A stretch of DNA of 64,000 nt. Source: WLND01 sp040398845. GTDB lineage: Bacteria > Actinomycetota > Actinomycetes > S36-B12. Below the pieces are notes generated by a model, which was not told where the DNA came from, ran no database searches, and saw nothing but the letters and a program-made list of their open reading frames with translations. How positions within the stretch are numbered: the stretch's first letter is position 1; every line of letters begins with the position of its first letter. The stretch is from positions 13,813 to 77,812 of the forward strand of contig JBBATH010000019.1 of the NCBI GenBank assembly GCA_040398845.1, read 5' to 3'. A program made the position numbers and the translations under genes. Shown here in pieces: positions 7,788-16,877 of the stretch.

Positions 7788-9471
7788 CGCAGACTGCGCC
7801 TCGTGACGCCGATCCAACGAGCTTCGCGTACTTGGCGAGGACCCCGCGGGTGTAGCGCGGCGGCAGCGGCTCGAATGCCGCCCGGCGCTTGGCCATTTCA
7901 TCCTCATCGACCAGCAGATCCAGCGTGCGGTTCGGAATGTCGATCCGAATCCGGTCGCCGTCCTTAACCAAGCCGATCGGCCCGCCGTCGACAGCCTCCG
8001 GAGCCACGTGCCCGATGCACAGCCCCGTCGTGCCACCCGAGAAGCGTCCGTCCGTGATGAGCATGACCTCCTTGCCCAAGCCTGCGCCCTTGATAGCGCC
8101 AGTGATCATGAGCATCTCGCGCATCCCCGGACCCCCCTTGGGTCCCTCATAGCGGATCACGATGACGTCACCAGCCTGAATGGTGTTGTCCTCGAGCGCC
8201 GCCATCGCCGACTGCTCCCGCTCGAATACGCGCGCCACGCCCTCGAAGGAGTCGACGGCCACACCGGCGTTCTTCACCACGGCACCCTCCGGTACCAACG
8301 AACCCGAAAGGATCGTGATGCCACCCGTCTTCGCGAGCGCGTTCTTCGAGGCGTAGAGGATGTCGCCATCCGGATCGGGTGGGTTGATGTTGGCCAGGTT
8401 CTCGGCCATCGTCTTGCCAGTGACCGTCAGGCAGTCGCCATGCATAAGTCCGGCGTCGAGGAGCGCTCGCATGATGACCGGCACCCCACCTACCCGGTCG
8501 ATATCGCTCATGACGAAACGTCCAAAAGGCTTGACGTCGGCCAGCAGCGGCACCTTCGAGCCGATCCGATGGAAGTCGTCCATCTCAAGTTCGACGCGTG
8601 CCTCGTGGGCGATCGCGAGCAGGTGCAGCACGGCATTCGTCGAGCCGCCGAACGCCATCACGACCGCGATCGCGTTCTCAAGTGACTGCTTGGTGATGAT
8701 GTCCTTCGTCGTAATTCCCTGACGGATCAGTTCGACGACCGCCTCACCCGACTTCCGCGCGAAGCCATCCCGGCGCCGGTCAACAGCCGGCGGGGCCGCA
8801 GATCCCGGCAGGGACATCCCCATCGCCTCGGCCGCGCTGGCCATCGTGTTCGCGGTGTACATGCCGCCGCACGCACCCTCGCCCGGACAGATCGCCCGCT
8901 CGATCGTGTCGACGTCCTCACGAGACATCAGTCCGCGCGCGCAGGCACCCACCGCCTCAAAGGCGTCAATAATCGTGACGTCTTTCTCTGTGCCGTCGGA
9001 GAGCTTGACGTGTCCGGGAAGGATCGACCCTGCGTACACGAAGACGGACGCGACGTCGATGCGCGCCGCAGCCATGAGCATGCCCGGCAACGACTTATCG
9101 CAACCGGCAAAGTTGACCATGCCGTCGAGTCGCTCGGCCTGCATCACAGCCTCAACTGAGTCGGCGATGATCTCGCGGGAGACCAGCGAGAAGTGCATGC
9201 CCTCGTGACCCATCGAGATGCCGTCCGACACGGAGATTGTCCCGAACTGCATGGGGAATCCCCCTGCAGCATGAACGCCCTCCTTGGCACCAACCGCAAG
9301 TCTCGCAAGCGAAAGGTTGCACGGCGTGATCTCGTTCCATGAGGAGGCGATGCCAATCTGCGGCTTCGGGAAGTCCTCATCGGACATTCCGACCGCACGA
9401 AGCATTCCGCGAGCGGCCGCCCGCTCAAGACCATCGGTAACGTCCTTGCTCCGGGGCTTCATATCAGTCAT
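7783..9471 (-). CDS. dihydroxy-acid dehydratase, copy 2
   Basis: A 562-residue IlvD/Edd-family dehydratase with the same motifs as copy 1: TPCN, GCDKS, CPGEGACGGMYTANTM, GGPGMREM and TDGRFSGG. The N-terminal two thirds is clearly diverged from copy 1. The C-terminal 150 residues are almost identical in protein but not in DNA. It stands between a sugar-acid operon and an MFS transporter. It may be a second branched-chain enzyme or a related dehydratase for another 2,3-dihydroxy acid. Sequence alone does not decide. The start is ATG at 9471, with TACGAT six bases upstream and no ribosome site, again suggesting a leaderless message. Confidence 0.9.
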   Translation of the reverse strand: MTDMKPRSKDVTDGLERAAARGMLRAVGMSDEDFPKPQIGIASSWNEITPCNLSLARLAVGAKEGVHAAGGFPMQFGTISVSDGISMGHEGMHFSLVSREIIADSVEAVMQAERLDGMVNFAGCDKSLPGMLMAAARIDVASVFVYAGSILPGHVKLSDGTEKDVTIIDAFEAVGACARGLMSREDVDTIERAICPGEGACGGMYTANTMASAAEAMGMSLPGSAAPPAVDRRRDGFARKSGEAVVELIRQGITTKDIITKQSLENAIAVVMAFGGSTNAVLHLLAIAHEARVELEMDDFHRIGSKVPLLADVKPFGRFVMSDIDRVGGVPVIMRALLDAGLMHGDCLTVTGKTMAENLANINPPDPDGDILYASKNALAKTGGITILSGSLVPEGAVVKNAGVAVDSFEGVARVFEREQSAMAALEDNTIQAGDVIVIRYEGPKGGPGMREMLMITGAIKGAGLGKEVMLITDGRFSGGTTGLCIGHVAPEAVDGGPIGLVKDGDRIRIDIPNRTLDLLVDEDEMAKRRAAFEPLPPRYTRGVLAKYAKLVGSASRGAVCD

Positions 9472-9477
9472 AACAGG

Positions 9478-9483
9478 ATCGTA
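9478..9483 (-). promoter_or_regulatory. -10 box of ilvD copy 2 (leaderless start)
   Basis: TACGAT on the minus strand ends six bases before the ATG at 9471, the same geometry as ilvD copy 1 and gatC. A weak TTGAGC lies farther upstream at a spacing longer than optimal. Confidence 0.4.
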
Positions 9484-9546
9484 GCCACGGCTATCAATGA
9501 CTGGCTCAACCCCTCGGGTGCGGCGTCCGAGAGCATCCGTCTTCGA

Positions 9547-10797
9547 TCACGCGGGCGTACGTCCATCGAGTTGCGCCGTCAGGACACGGCGAAGCCCCAA
9601 CGCCATCACAGCGGCCACCGTGCAGCCCGCCAGCAAGACGAGGATCCACGCCACTTCAAGCCCCGCACCGAGCATGAGCCCTGCGATACCAGGGCCGATG
9701 ATGCTCGACAGCGACCACACCAGGCTCATTGATGAGTTGTAGCGGCCCCGCAGATGCTCGGGGGCGAGGTCGTTTACGAGTGAGGGCGCGACCGGCGCCC
9801 ACAGAGTCTCTCCGAGGGCAAAGATCCCTGAGGCGACGAGCACGAGCACGAGCGCAAGAGTCGGTTGCGCGAGGAGGCTTGATCCCATTAGGGTCCATGA
9901 AATCGCCCAGGTTCCTGCGACGGCGAGGATGAGGTAGCTGCGCGACCGCCCCCTGATGAGACGCAGCACGAGCAACTGAGCCGCCACGATGGTGAACGTA
10001 TTCACCGCAAAGCTCACGCCGACCCAAGATACGGAAAACCCATTGATAACCGTGATGAAGATAGGCACGCCTACTTCGAGCGCCCCGTATCCGCTCATGA
10101 GGAGCACCACGGCGAGGAGGAGCACCCGACGCAGAATTCGGTCGGCGAGCACCTCGCGCATGCCGGCCGGTCTCGGGTCCGCCCCGCCGCCCTCCTCGAG
10201 CGGGCATTGCGAAACTCGGCCCACGCCGACACCGGGGAGCGTGAGGAGAACCGCGAAGTAGGCAAGGTAGGCGGTCGCATCAGCAAGGTAGAGCCAAACG
10301 AAGGTCTGCGGATCCGTCTCTGATACGACGAGAGCCGAGACGATGCCGCCGACGCCAAGGCCGAGATTGAGGAGCATGAACTGGATGCCGAAGACTCGCT
10401 GACGGTTCTCCTGCGTCGTCACCCGGCCGAGGAGCGCTGACTGCGCTGGCCAGGCCATCGCACTACCGAGAGCCACAACGGTGCCGACGAGAAAGGCGGA
10501 CGGCACACTCGCCACCGCGCCGAGGAGCGCCACGCCGACTGCCTCCACCACAAGGCCCGCCATGAGTACCGGCTTGGGTCCCTGCCGATCACTTGCCCAT
10601 CCAACGACCGGAAACACCACCAGTGCCACGACGGCCATGTAGGCGACAACAAGTCCGCCGATCGTCAGCCCCAGCCCGCGGATTTCACCGAGGTACACGA
10701 TGAGGAGCGGCATTGTGAGGCCGCTGCCCACAGCGGAAAGGCCGTTGCCCAGGAGAATTCTGCGCGCGAGCGGTGGAACTCGCGGCGACGTTGGCAT
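9547..10797 (-). CDS. MFS transporter
   Basis: A 416-residue integral membrane protein with about 12 hydrophobic helices. The loop after helix 2 reads GWASDRQGPK, matching the MFS motif A pattern (GxxxDRxGRR). The substrate is unknown. The overall look (repeated G-rich helices, FALGETLWAPV) is of a drug-efflux or small-metabolite exporter. It starts nine bases after the 2-hydroxyacid dehydrogenase stop, so the two are probably cotranscribed with gatB upstream. Confidence 0.85.
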   Translation of the reverse strand: MPTSPRVPPLARRILLGNGLSAVGSGLTMPLLIVYLGEIRGLGLTIGGLVVAYMAVVALVVFPVVGWASDRQGPKPVLMAGLVVEAVGVALLGAVASVPSAFLVGTVVALGSAMAWPAQSALLGRVTTQENRQRVFGIQFMLLNLGLGVGGIVSALVVSETDPQTFVWLYLADATAYLAYFAVLLTLPGVGVGRVSQCPLEEGGGADPRPAGMREVLADRILRRVLLLAVVLLMSGYGALEVGVPIFITVINGFSVSWVGVSFAVNTFTIVAAQLLVLRLIRGRSRSYLILAVAGTWAISWTLMGSSLLAQPTLALVLVLVASGIFALGETLWAPVAPSLVNDLAPEHLRGRYNSSMSLVWSLSSIIGPGIAGLMLGAGLEVAWILVLLAGCTVAAVMALGLRRVLTAQLDGRTPA

Positions 10798-10806
10798 CCC
10801 CGAAGC

Positions 10807-11748
10807 CTAGGTCGATGCCCCAGCAACGACATGGAGCGCAGGTTCGCCAGCCCGCCACCTGCGCAATTGCTCAGTGAGGAGGCTTACCGCGCGGGGCGGG
10901 AACGAGCTCGTGTTTCCGCCGAGGTGGCCCGTGATGAGTACATTCGGGCACCTCCAGAGCGGGTGATCGCTCGGCAGCGGCTCCGGATCCGTCACGTCGA
11001 GCGCTGCCCGGATTCGTCCGGACCTCAACGCAGCGACCAGGTCATCGGTCTTGACCACGGGTCCGCGAGACACGTTGACGAGCAGGGAGCCATCACGCAT
11101 CTGCCCGAGGAAGCCCGCATCGACCAAGCCCCGGGTTTCATCCGTGAGGGGGACGGCAAGCACCACGATGTCGGCGTTCGGCAGGAGGTCTTGCAACTCG
11201 CTGATGCCGGCTACAATGCCGGGAACCCCCTCCGATGCCGGCCGTCCTCCCGCCGCGGTGCTGCGTCGCGTTCGACCAACGAGGGTCACGGCGGCCTCAA
11301 AACCCTCGAGTCGGCGGGCTAGGGCCAAGCCGACACCTCCCGCACCCAAAATGAGCACGCTTCGGTCTGCGAGCGACACGTGATGACTGTGGATCCAGGT
11401 CGCCGTGATCATCGCCCGCGCTGCGGTGTCGATACCCCGCAGGCTCGCAAGCATGAGCCCGATAGCAAGCTCAGAGGTCGCAGCATCATGAACCCCCACC
11501 GCGTTGCTGAGGAGAACCCCTGCCGGGAGGAATGGAAGTGCAGCCTCGAAACCAGCCGTCAGGAGCTGAGTTCGCTCGAGCAACGGCATCCGCGCCATGA
11601 GGTGCGAGTTCGGCTCGGGCCCGAGGTAGTGCGGGACAAAGAACCCGCACTGCTCGATGAGCTCATCGGCCGGGTCCTCGAGGTCGTCGTACCCAATAAC
11701 GTCAGGCGCACTCGGCGCGACGAAACTCGGGATGAGGGCAATCGGCAC
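10807..11748 (-). CDS. D-isomer-specific 2-hydroxyacid dehydrogenase
   Basis: A 313-residue NAD(P)-dependent dehydrogenase of the phosphoglycerate dehydrogenase-like family, which interconverts 2-hydroxy and 2-oxo acids. The nucleotide-binding loop ILGAGGVGLALARR starts near residue 133. NVSRGPVV supplies the substrate-binding Arg region. DVTDPEPLPSDHPLW and LITGHLGG contain the acidic and His catalytic positions. The substrate is not determinable. It begins three bases after the gatB stop, so it is probably read through from the gatCAB operon. Confidence 0.85.
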   Translation of the reverse strand: MPIALIPSFVAPSAPDVIGYDDLEDPADELIEQCGFFVPHYLGPEPNSHLMARMPLLERTQLLTAGFEAALPFLPAGVLLSNAVGVHDAATSELAIGLMLASLRGIDTAARAMITATWIHSHHVSLADRSVLILGAGGVGLALARRLEGFEAAVTLVGRTRRSTAAGGRPASEGVPGIVAGISELQDLLPNADIVVLAVPLTDETRGLVDAGFLGQMRDGSLLVNVSRGPVVKTDDLVAALRSGRIRAALDVTDPEPLPSDHPLWRCPNVLITGHLGGNTSSFPPRAVSLLTEQLRRWRAGEPALHVVAGAST

Positions 11749-11751
11749 GGC

Positions 11752-13275
11752 TTAGGCGTCCGTGACTCCGAGTCGGTCCAACAGCAGCGCCCGCACCTTG
11801 GCTGCATCGGCCTGACCGCGAGTGGACTTCATCACCGCCCCGACGATCGCACCGGCCGCTTGAACCTTTCCCGATCGGATCTTCTCCGCCACGTCAGGCT
11901 GGGCAACCAGTGCCTCATCGATGGCAGCAAGCAGCGCCGTGTCATCGCTCACGACCGCAAGGCCCCTGCCCGCGATGACCTCATCGACATCGCCCTCGCC
12001 CGCGATGACGCCCTCGAACACCTGGCGCGCAAGTTTGTCGTTGAGGGATCTATCGGCGACAAGCCTCTCGACCCGTGCGATGTGCGCCGGCGTCACCGGG
12101 AGATCAGCGAGCTCGATTCCCTGATCATTCGCAGTTCGCAGCAGCTCCCCCGTCCACCATTTGCGAGCGGCTGCAGACTCGACTCCGGCCGCGATGGTCT
12201 CCTCCACCAGATCGAGAGCACCTGCGTTGACGACAGTCGCCAGCTCGAACGGCGTGATGCCCCATTCGGCCTCAAGGCGGGAGCGCTTGGCCGAGGGCAG
12301 CTCCGGCAGGGTCGACCGAAGCTCGTCGATCCATGCGGCCGAAGCGGCGATCGGGACGAGATCCGGCTCCGGGAAGTATCGATAATCCTCCGCCTGCTCC
12401 TTCGAGCGGCCCGACGTGCTGCGTCCGATGTCCTCATGGAAATGGCGGGTCTCCTGAACCACCCGACCCCCGGCCGTCAGGAGAGCCGACTGACGCTCGA
12501 CCTCCGACCGCACGGCTCGCTCCACCGAGCGCAGGGAGTTCACGTTCTTCGTCTCGCTGCGTGTCCCCATCGGGGAGCCCGGCTTGTTGAGCGACAGATT
12601 GACGTCGCAGCGCAGCGACCCCTCCTCCATGCGCACATCGGAAACGCCAAGCGCGCGCATGAGATCCCGCAGTTCGGCCACGTACGCCTTGGCCACATCC
12701 GCGACGAGGTGGCCGGCACCTGCCACCGGCTTCGTGACGATTTCGATGAGTGGGATGCCCGCGCGGTTGTAGTCGACGAGCGAGTAGTCAGCGCCATGGA
12801 TTCGCCCGGTCGCGCCGCCCGTATGCGTGAGCTTGCCGGTGTCCTCTTCCATGTGCACTCGCTCAATTTCAACCCGGACGACCTTCGGTCCTTCCGCCGT
12901 CGCAACCGTCACGTCAAGGTAGCCATTCGAGCAGAGTGGCTCGTCGTACTGGCTGATCTGATAATCCTTCGGCATGTCCGGGTAGAAGTAGTTCTTCCGG
13001 GCGAAGCGACACCAATCAGCGATTGTGCAGTTGAGCGCCAAACCGATGCGGATCGTGGATTCGACGGCGGTTCGGTTGACCACCGGCATGGAGCCGGGCA
13101 GCCCCAGGCAGACGGGGCACACCTGGGTGTTCGGCTCCCCACCGAATGCAGTGGGGCACGAGCAGAACATCTTCGAATTCGTCCCCATCTCGACGTGGAC
13201 CTCGAGGCCGAACACCGGCTCGAACAGGTTCAACGCCTCGTCATAGGGAATCGTCTCGGGCATGGCAGTGCTCAT
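11752..13275 (-). CDS. gatB: Asp-tRNA(Asn)/Glu-tRNA(Gln) amidotransferase subunit B
   Basis: Subunit of GatCAB, which converts misacylated Glu-tRNA(Gln) and Asp-tRNA(Asn) to Gln-tRNA and Asn-tRNA. It binds the tRNA and phosphorylates the acyl group. The 507-residue product begins FEPVFGLEVHVEMGTNSKMFC with the zinc cysteines (FCSCP and later CPVCLGLPG), and ends with the YqeY-like tail domain (GAVMKSTRGQADA). I chose the ATG at 13275 because it overlaps the gatA stop as ATGA. A longer frame to 13311 would overlap gatA by 40 bases. Confidence 0.95.
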   Translation of the reverse strand: MSTAMPETIPYDEALNLFEPVFGLEVHVEMGTNSKMFCSCPTAFGGEPNTQVCPVCLGLPGSMPVVNRTAVESTIRIGLALNCTIADWCRFARKNYFYPDMPKDYQISQYDEPLCSNGYLDVTVATAEGPKVVRVEIERVHMEEDTGKLTHTGGATGRIHGADYSLVDYNRAGIPLIEIVTKPVAGAGHLVADVAKAYVAELRDLMRALGVSDVRMEEGSLRCDVNLSLNKPGSPMGTRSETKNVNSLRSVERAVRSEVERQSALLTAGGRVVQETRHFHEDIGRSTSGRSKEQAEDYRYFPEPDLVPIAASAAWIDELRSTLPELPSAKRSRLEAEWGITPFELATVVNAGALDLVEETIAAGVESAAARKWWTGELLRTANDQGIELADLPVTPAHIARVERLVADRSLNDKLARQVFEGVIAGEGDVDEVIAGRGLAVVSDDTALLAAIDEALVAQPDVAEKIRSGKVQAAGAIVGAVMKSTRGQADAAKVRALLLDRLGVTDA

Positions 13276-14777
13276 AGGGCCGGAGCCTCCTCGATCAGCA
13301 GATGTCCCCATTTGTCATGAAGCGCCGACTCGAGTGCAGCGCCCACGAGATAGAGGCGATCATCAGCCATCGGGGGCGCCATGATCTGGAATCCCACCGG
13401 GAGTCCGTCCTCTGGAGCTAGCCCGACTGGCAGCGACATCGCCGCATTCCCGGCGAGATTCACCGGGATCGTCGCAATGTCATTGAGGTACATCGCAAGT
13501 GGATCGTCAACCTTCTCACCGATCTTGAATGCCGTGGTCGGTGCCGTCGGAGAGACGAGGACATCGACGGACTCGAATGCACTCGCAAAGTCACGCATGA
13601 TGAGGGTGCGAACCTTTTGCGCCGAGCCGTAATAGGCGTCGTAGTAGCCACTCGACAAGGCATAGGTCCCGAGCATGATGCGCCGCTTCACCTCTGCCCC
13701 AAAACCCGCCTCGCGGGTCAGGCTCATCACCTGCTCCACTGAGTGGCTGCCATCATCACCGACGCGCAACCCGTAGCGCATGCCATCAAAGCGCGCGAGG
13801 TTGCTCGACGCCTCAGACGGCAAAATCAGGTAGTAGGCCCCGAGGGCATACTCGAAACTCGGGCAGCCCACTTCAACGATCTCGGCACCGAGGTGCTCGA
13901 GGATCGCAAGTGACTCGCGAAACCGCTGCGCCACACCAGCCTGGTAACCCTCACCATTGAGTTCGGTGACAATCCCGATGCGCATCCCCCGGACATCAGC
14001 CTTCGCCGCCGCCGCAACCACATCTGGCACTGGCGCGTTGATCGAGGTCGAATCACGCGGGTCGTAGCCGGCGATGATCGAATGGAGAAGCGCAGTGTCC
14101 ATCACGGTTCGAGCGCACGGGCCCGCCTGATCGAGTGACGAGGCCAGTGCCACCAGTCCGTAGCGCGGGACACCGCCATAGGTCGGCTTCACCCCGACGG
14201 TGCCGGTCACCGCCGCCGGCTGACGGATCGAACCTCCAGTGTCGGTGCCGATCGCCAACGGTGCTTCATAGGCCGCCAGGGCCGCCGCCGACCCACCGCC
14301 GGACCCGCCAGGAATCCGCTCGAGGTCCCAAGGATTGTGGCTTGGGCCATAGGCAGAATGCTCGGTCGACGATCCCATCGCGAACTCGTCCATGTTCGTC
14401 TTGCCCAGGATGACGATGTCGGCGGCCCGAAGACGCTCGACAACGCTCGAGTCATACGGCGGACGCCAGTTCTCCAGCATTCGCGAACCGCAGGTGGTCG
14501 GCACGCCGCGCATTGTCAGGACATCTTTCAATGCGAGTGGCACCCCAGCGAGTGGGCCGAGCACCTCTCCCGCCGACCGCTTCGCATCGACGCTCCGAGC
14601 AGCATCGATGGCTGCCTCAGTATCGACATAGAGGAAAGCGTGGACGCGGTCGTCAACACTGCTGATGCGATCAAGATGTGCCTGCGTGACCTCGGCTGCG
14701 GTTGCCTCGCCGGTCCGAATGGCCTCAGCGAGGACCGCGGCAGTCTGACGAGTGAGATCTGAGCCCGTGATTGTCAC
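13272..14777 (-). CDS. gatA: Asp-tRNA(Asn)/Glu-tRNA(Gln) amidotransferase subunit A
   Basis: Amidase subunit of GatCAB that releases ammonia from glutamine. The 501-residue product has the complete amidase-signature triad: Lys84 in ALKDV, cis-Ser159 in PGGSGGGSAAA and nucleophile Ser183 in DTGGSIRQPA. Length is typical. Its start overlaps the gatC stop by four bases and its stop overlaps gatB, so all three subunits are made in order from one message. Confidence 0.96.
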   Translation of the reverse strand: MTITGSDLTRQTAAVLAEAIRTGEATAAEVTQAHLDRISSVDDRVHAFLYVDTEAAIDAARSVDAKRSAGEVLGPLAGVPLALKDVLTMRGVPTTCGSRMLENWRPPYDSSVVERLRAADIVILGKTNMDEFAMGSSTEHSAYGPSHNPWDLERIPGGSGGGSAAALAAYEAPLAIGTDTGGSIRQPAAVTGTVGVKPTYGGVPRYGLVALASSLDQAGPCARTVMDTALLHSIIAGYDPRDSTSINAPVPDVVAAAAKADVRGMRIGIVTELNGEGYQAGVAQRFRESLAILEHLGAEIVEVGCPSFEYALGAYYLILPSEASSNLARFDGMRYGLRVGDDGSHSVEQVMSLTREAGFGAEVKRRIMLGTYALSSGYYDAYYGSAQKVRTLIMRDFASAFESVDVLVSPTAPTTAFKIGEKVDDPLAMYLNDIATIPVNLAGNAAMSLPVGLAPEDGLPVGFQIMAPPMADDRLYLVGAALESALHDKWGHLLIEEAPAL

Positions 14778-15076
14778 GAGATCTCCTCATCCAGAATTCT
14801 CGGAACCCTGAATCGGTCGTCTTCGTGAGCAGGGGCGGCAGCGAGGACCTCTGCACGGTCGAGGCAAGGGTGCGCAATGTCGTCACGAAACACGTTCTCG
14901 AGGGGAAGCGGGTGAGAGGTCGCGGGGATATCTGCCGTGGCGATTTCCGACACCCTCGCAACCGACTGCAAAATCACATCTAACTGCTGCGCGTAGTGAT
15001 CGAGTTCAGTTTCGCTCAAGTCTAAGCGCGCAAGCGTGGCGAGATGAGCGACTTCTGCTCGGGTGATTGCCGTCAT
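14774..15076 (-). CDS. gatC: Asp-tRNA(Asn)/Glu-tRNA(Gln) amidotransferase subunit C
   Basis: A 100-residue assembly subunit that wraps around GatA and GatB. It has the family opening ITRAEVAHLATLARLDL and the central PLRxDxx-like segment PLENVFRDD. It is the first gene of gatCAB. The ATG at 15076 is preceded by TAGGAT and the six bases ggagca, which could act either as a -10 box for a leaderless transcript or, less well, as a very close ribosome site. Confidence 0.95.
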   Translation of the reverse strand: MTAITRAEVAHLATLARLDLSETELDHYAQQLDVILQSVARVSEIATADIPATSHPLPLENVFRDDIAHPCLDRAEVLAAAPAHEDDRFRVPRILDEEIS

Positions 15077-15082
15077 TGCTCC

Positions 15083-15088
15083 ATCCTA
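15083..15088 (-). promoter_or_regulatory. -10 box of gatC
   Basis: TAGGAT on the minus strand ends six bases before the gatC ATG. The position and sequence match the other leaderless candidates in the window. Confidence 0.4.
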
Positions 15089-15171
15089 TTGAGGCCCCCT
15101 GACAGCGGATTTCAGCGCCGGATGTGCTCACGGTCCATCGATTGTCAGTGGGTGGAGATAGATTCGTACAC

Positions 15172-16827
15172 ATGTTCGAATTGCGCTCGCCTACTCCCCT
15201 CGCTGACGGCGAGCGCATCGACGACCTTGCTGCGTGCTCACCGACGCCAGCCTCCATGAGCGAACTCGCACTCATCAATCCTTCCGAGCTCAGTGAGGAG
15301 GATGCGATCACCTGGCTTCAGGCCCACGAACGAATCAGCGCGTGGTGGGCATCCCTCCAGGCGCCCGCCCTCGTGCGCGCTGCCGGTTCCGATCGCTACA
15401 TCACCCATGTCGTGTTCGGAACCGATGTTCTCGGCGAAGGGGCGGCGGGCCCGGTCACGATCGCCGATGCAATCCGCGAGGAACTCGCCGCCGCCCTGCG
15501 CCTGTCCCCCGCGACCGCGCAGACACGGATCGATAGCGCTCGGCTGCTTTGCGGGCCCCTGTCCGCCACTCATGCAGCGCAGTCGGCAGGCAACATCACC
15601 GCTAGCCATGTCGCAATCATCGTTGCTGCCGCTTCCCGGCTTCCCGGGATTTGGGAGATCGACGATGTTTCTCGCAAGGATTTTGCCAAGCAATGCGACC
15701 TCCTCCAACGTCGAGTTCTCCCGGTGGCGATTCGCTCCACTCTCACCCGCACTCGGCGCGCTGCAAAACTCGCGGTCATCGCGGGTGATCCTGTCGAGGC
15801 TGAGCGTCGGCGCAAGAAGTGGCTTGCCGACCGCGATGTCTATGTGATTGACGACCTTGACGGTGTCTCGACACTCATCGCGCGAATGGCCACAGAGCAC
15901 GCGCACGCTTGCCTTTCTGTCATCAACGACCTGGCAGGGCGATGCATCCGGGCCATCCCGAGCGCGGCACCGCCACGACCAGCCGAAGCCGGTACCGGGG
16001 CTGACGGTGAGGCTGGAGCTGGGAGTGAGGCTGGAGTGAGGAGTAAGGCTGGTCCCAGTACGGAAACGGGCGGCCTTGGCACTGATGCCGGGCATTCGAT
16101 GTTGAGCATCGGTGAACGGCGGTCGTTGGCCCTCGCCTCCCTGCTCATCGATGGTCATCCGCGGGGTTCATCCGCAGAATCGGAACGTGAGAACTGTGTC
16201 GAAAGTCAGGACTATGTCCGGGCGACATTCCCACGGCCTCGGGCCCTCATCAACCTGAACATCGATCTCCCCACCCTCCTCGGCCTACGGGATGGAGCCG
16301 CCGAACTCATCGGTGCAGGCGCAATCCCCGCTGAAGTCGCCCGCGAACTCCTCGCCGATGCACGATTCAGGCGCATCATCACCGACCCAATGACCGGCGA
16401 ACTCCTCGACTACGGGCGACGGACATACGCCGTTCCCGAGGCACTACGGCGCTACATCGCCGCGCGTGATCAGACCTGTCGATTTCCCAGTTGCGGAACA
16501 GCCGCCAGCCGCTGCGAGATCGATCATGCGATCCCATGGAGTCGCGGCGGAGCCACCGATCGGGGCAATCTCGGGGCCCTGTGTACCCGCCATCACCAGT
16601 TGAAAACCCACGGCGGCTGGAGAATTACTGAAAGCGACCTCGATGGCAGTTGCACCTGGACATCGCCGCAGGGCAGGAGGTATGAGCATCGACCCCGTCC
16701 GGCGCTCGAGCGAATACCGGATTCGTCGACTGACCCTCACCACAGTGAATTACCCGGGTCCGAGTTGCAGGACTCACTCGCCGGTCCGCCCCTGTCGAAT
16801 GCACGTGATGCTCCGCCGCCCTTCTAA
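15172..16827 (+). CDS. DUF222 and HNH endonuclease domain protein
   Basis: A 551-residue member of the actinobacterial DUF222-HNH family (relatives include mycobacterial 13E12-type repeat proteins), whose cellular role is unknown. The N-terminal helical DUF222 domain contains LRLSPATAQTRIDSARLL. The C-terminal HNH nuclease has CRFPSCG, CEIDHAIPWSRGG, NLGALC and HHQLKTHGGW, so the zinc and catalytic His residues are present. A low-complexity acidic Gly/Ala/Glu stretch sits near residues 260-300. ATG at 15172 is preferred because GGTGGAGA precedes it. A GTG at 15124 is an in-frame alternative. The stop codon lies in a 19-base tandem duplication. Confidence 0.85.
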   Translation: MFELRSPTPLADGERIDDLAACSPTPASMSELALINPSELSEEDAITWLQAHERISAWWASLQAPALVRAAGSDRYITHVVFGTDVLGEGAAGPVTIADAIREELAAALRLSPATAQTRIDSARLLCGPLSATHAAQSAGNITASHVAIIVAAASRLPGIWEIDDVSRKDFAKQCDLLQRRVLPVAIRSTLTRTRRAAKLAVIAGDPVEAERRRKKWLADRDVYVIDDLDGVSTLIARMATEHAHACLSVINDLAGRCIRAIPSAAPPRPAEAGTGADGEAGAGSEAGVRSKAGPSTETGGLGTDAGHSMLSIGERRSLALASLLIDGHPRGSSAESERENCVESQDYVRATFPRPRALINLNIDLPTLLGLRDGAAELIGAGAIPAEVARELLADARFRRIITDPMTGELLDYGRRTYAVPEALRRYIAARDQTCRFPSCGTAASRCEIDHAIPWSRGGATDRGNLGALCTRHHQLKTHGGWRITESDLDGSCTWTSPQGRRYEHRPRPALERIPDSSTDPHHSELPGSELQDSLAGPPLSNARDAPPPF

Positions 16828-16844
16828 TGCTCCGCCGCCCTTCT
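16808..16844 (+). repeat. tandem duplication at the end of the HNH gene
   Basis: ATGCTCCGCCGCCCTTCT occurs twice (16808-16825 and 16827-16844) with one base between. The HNH stop TAA (16825-16827) is formed at the junction of the copies. The second copy would otherwise continue to TGA at 16843, so the duplication may have moved the stop. Confidence 0.7.
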
Positions 16845-16877
16845 GACGACCAGAACACCGGCGGGCAACCCTGCTTG

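Noticed and set aside
7783..8240. Recent gene conversion between ilvD copies
   Set aside because: Protein is nearly identical but many third positions differ from the matching part of copy 1, so identity is by selection or old exchange.
11380..13320. 646-codon plus-strand ORF antisense to gatB
   Set aside because: His/Arg/Asp-rich mirror of gatB's codon pattern with no domain; gatB has full family motifs.
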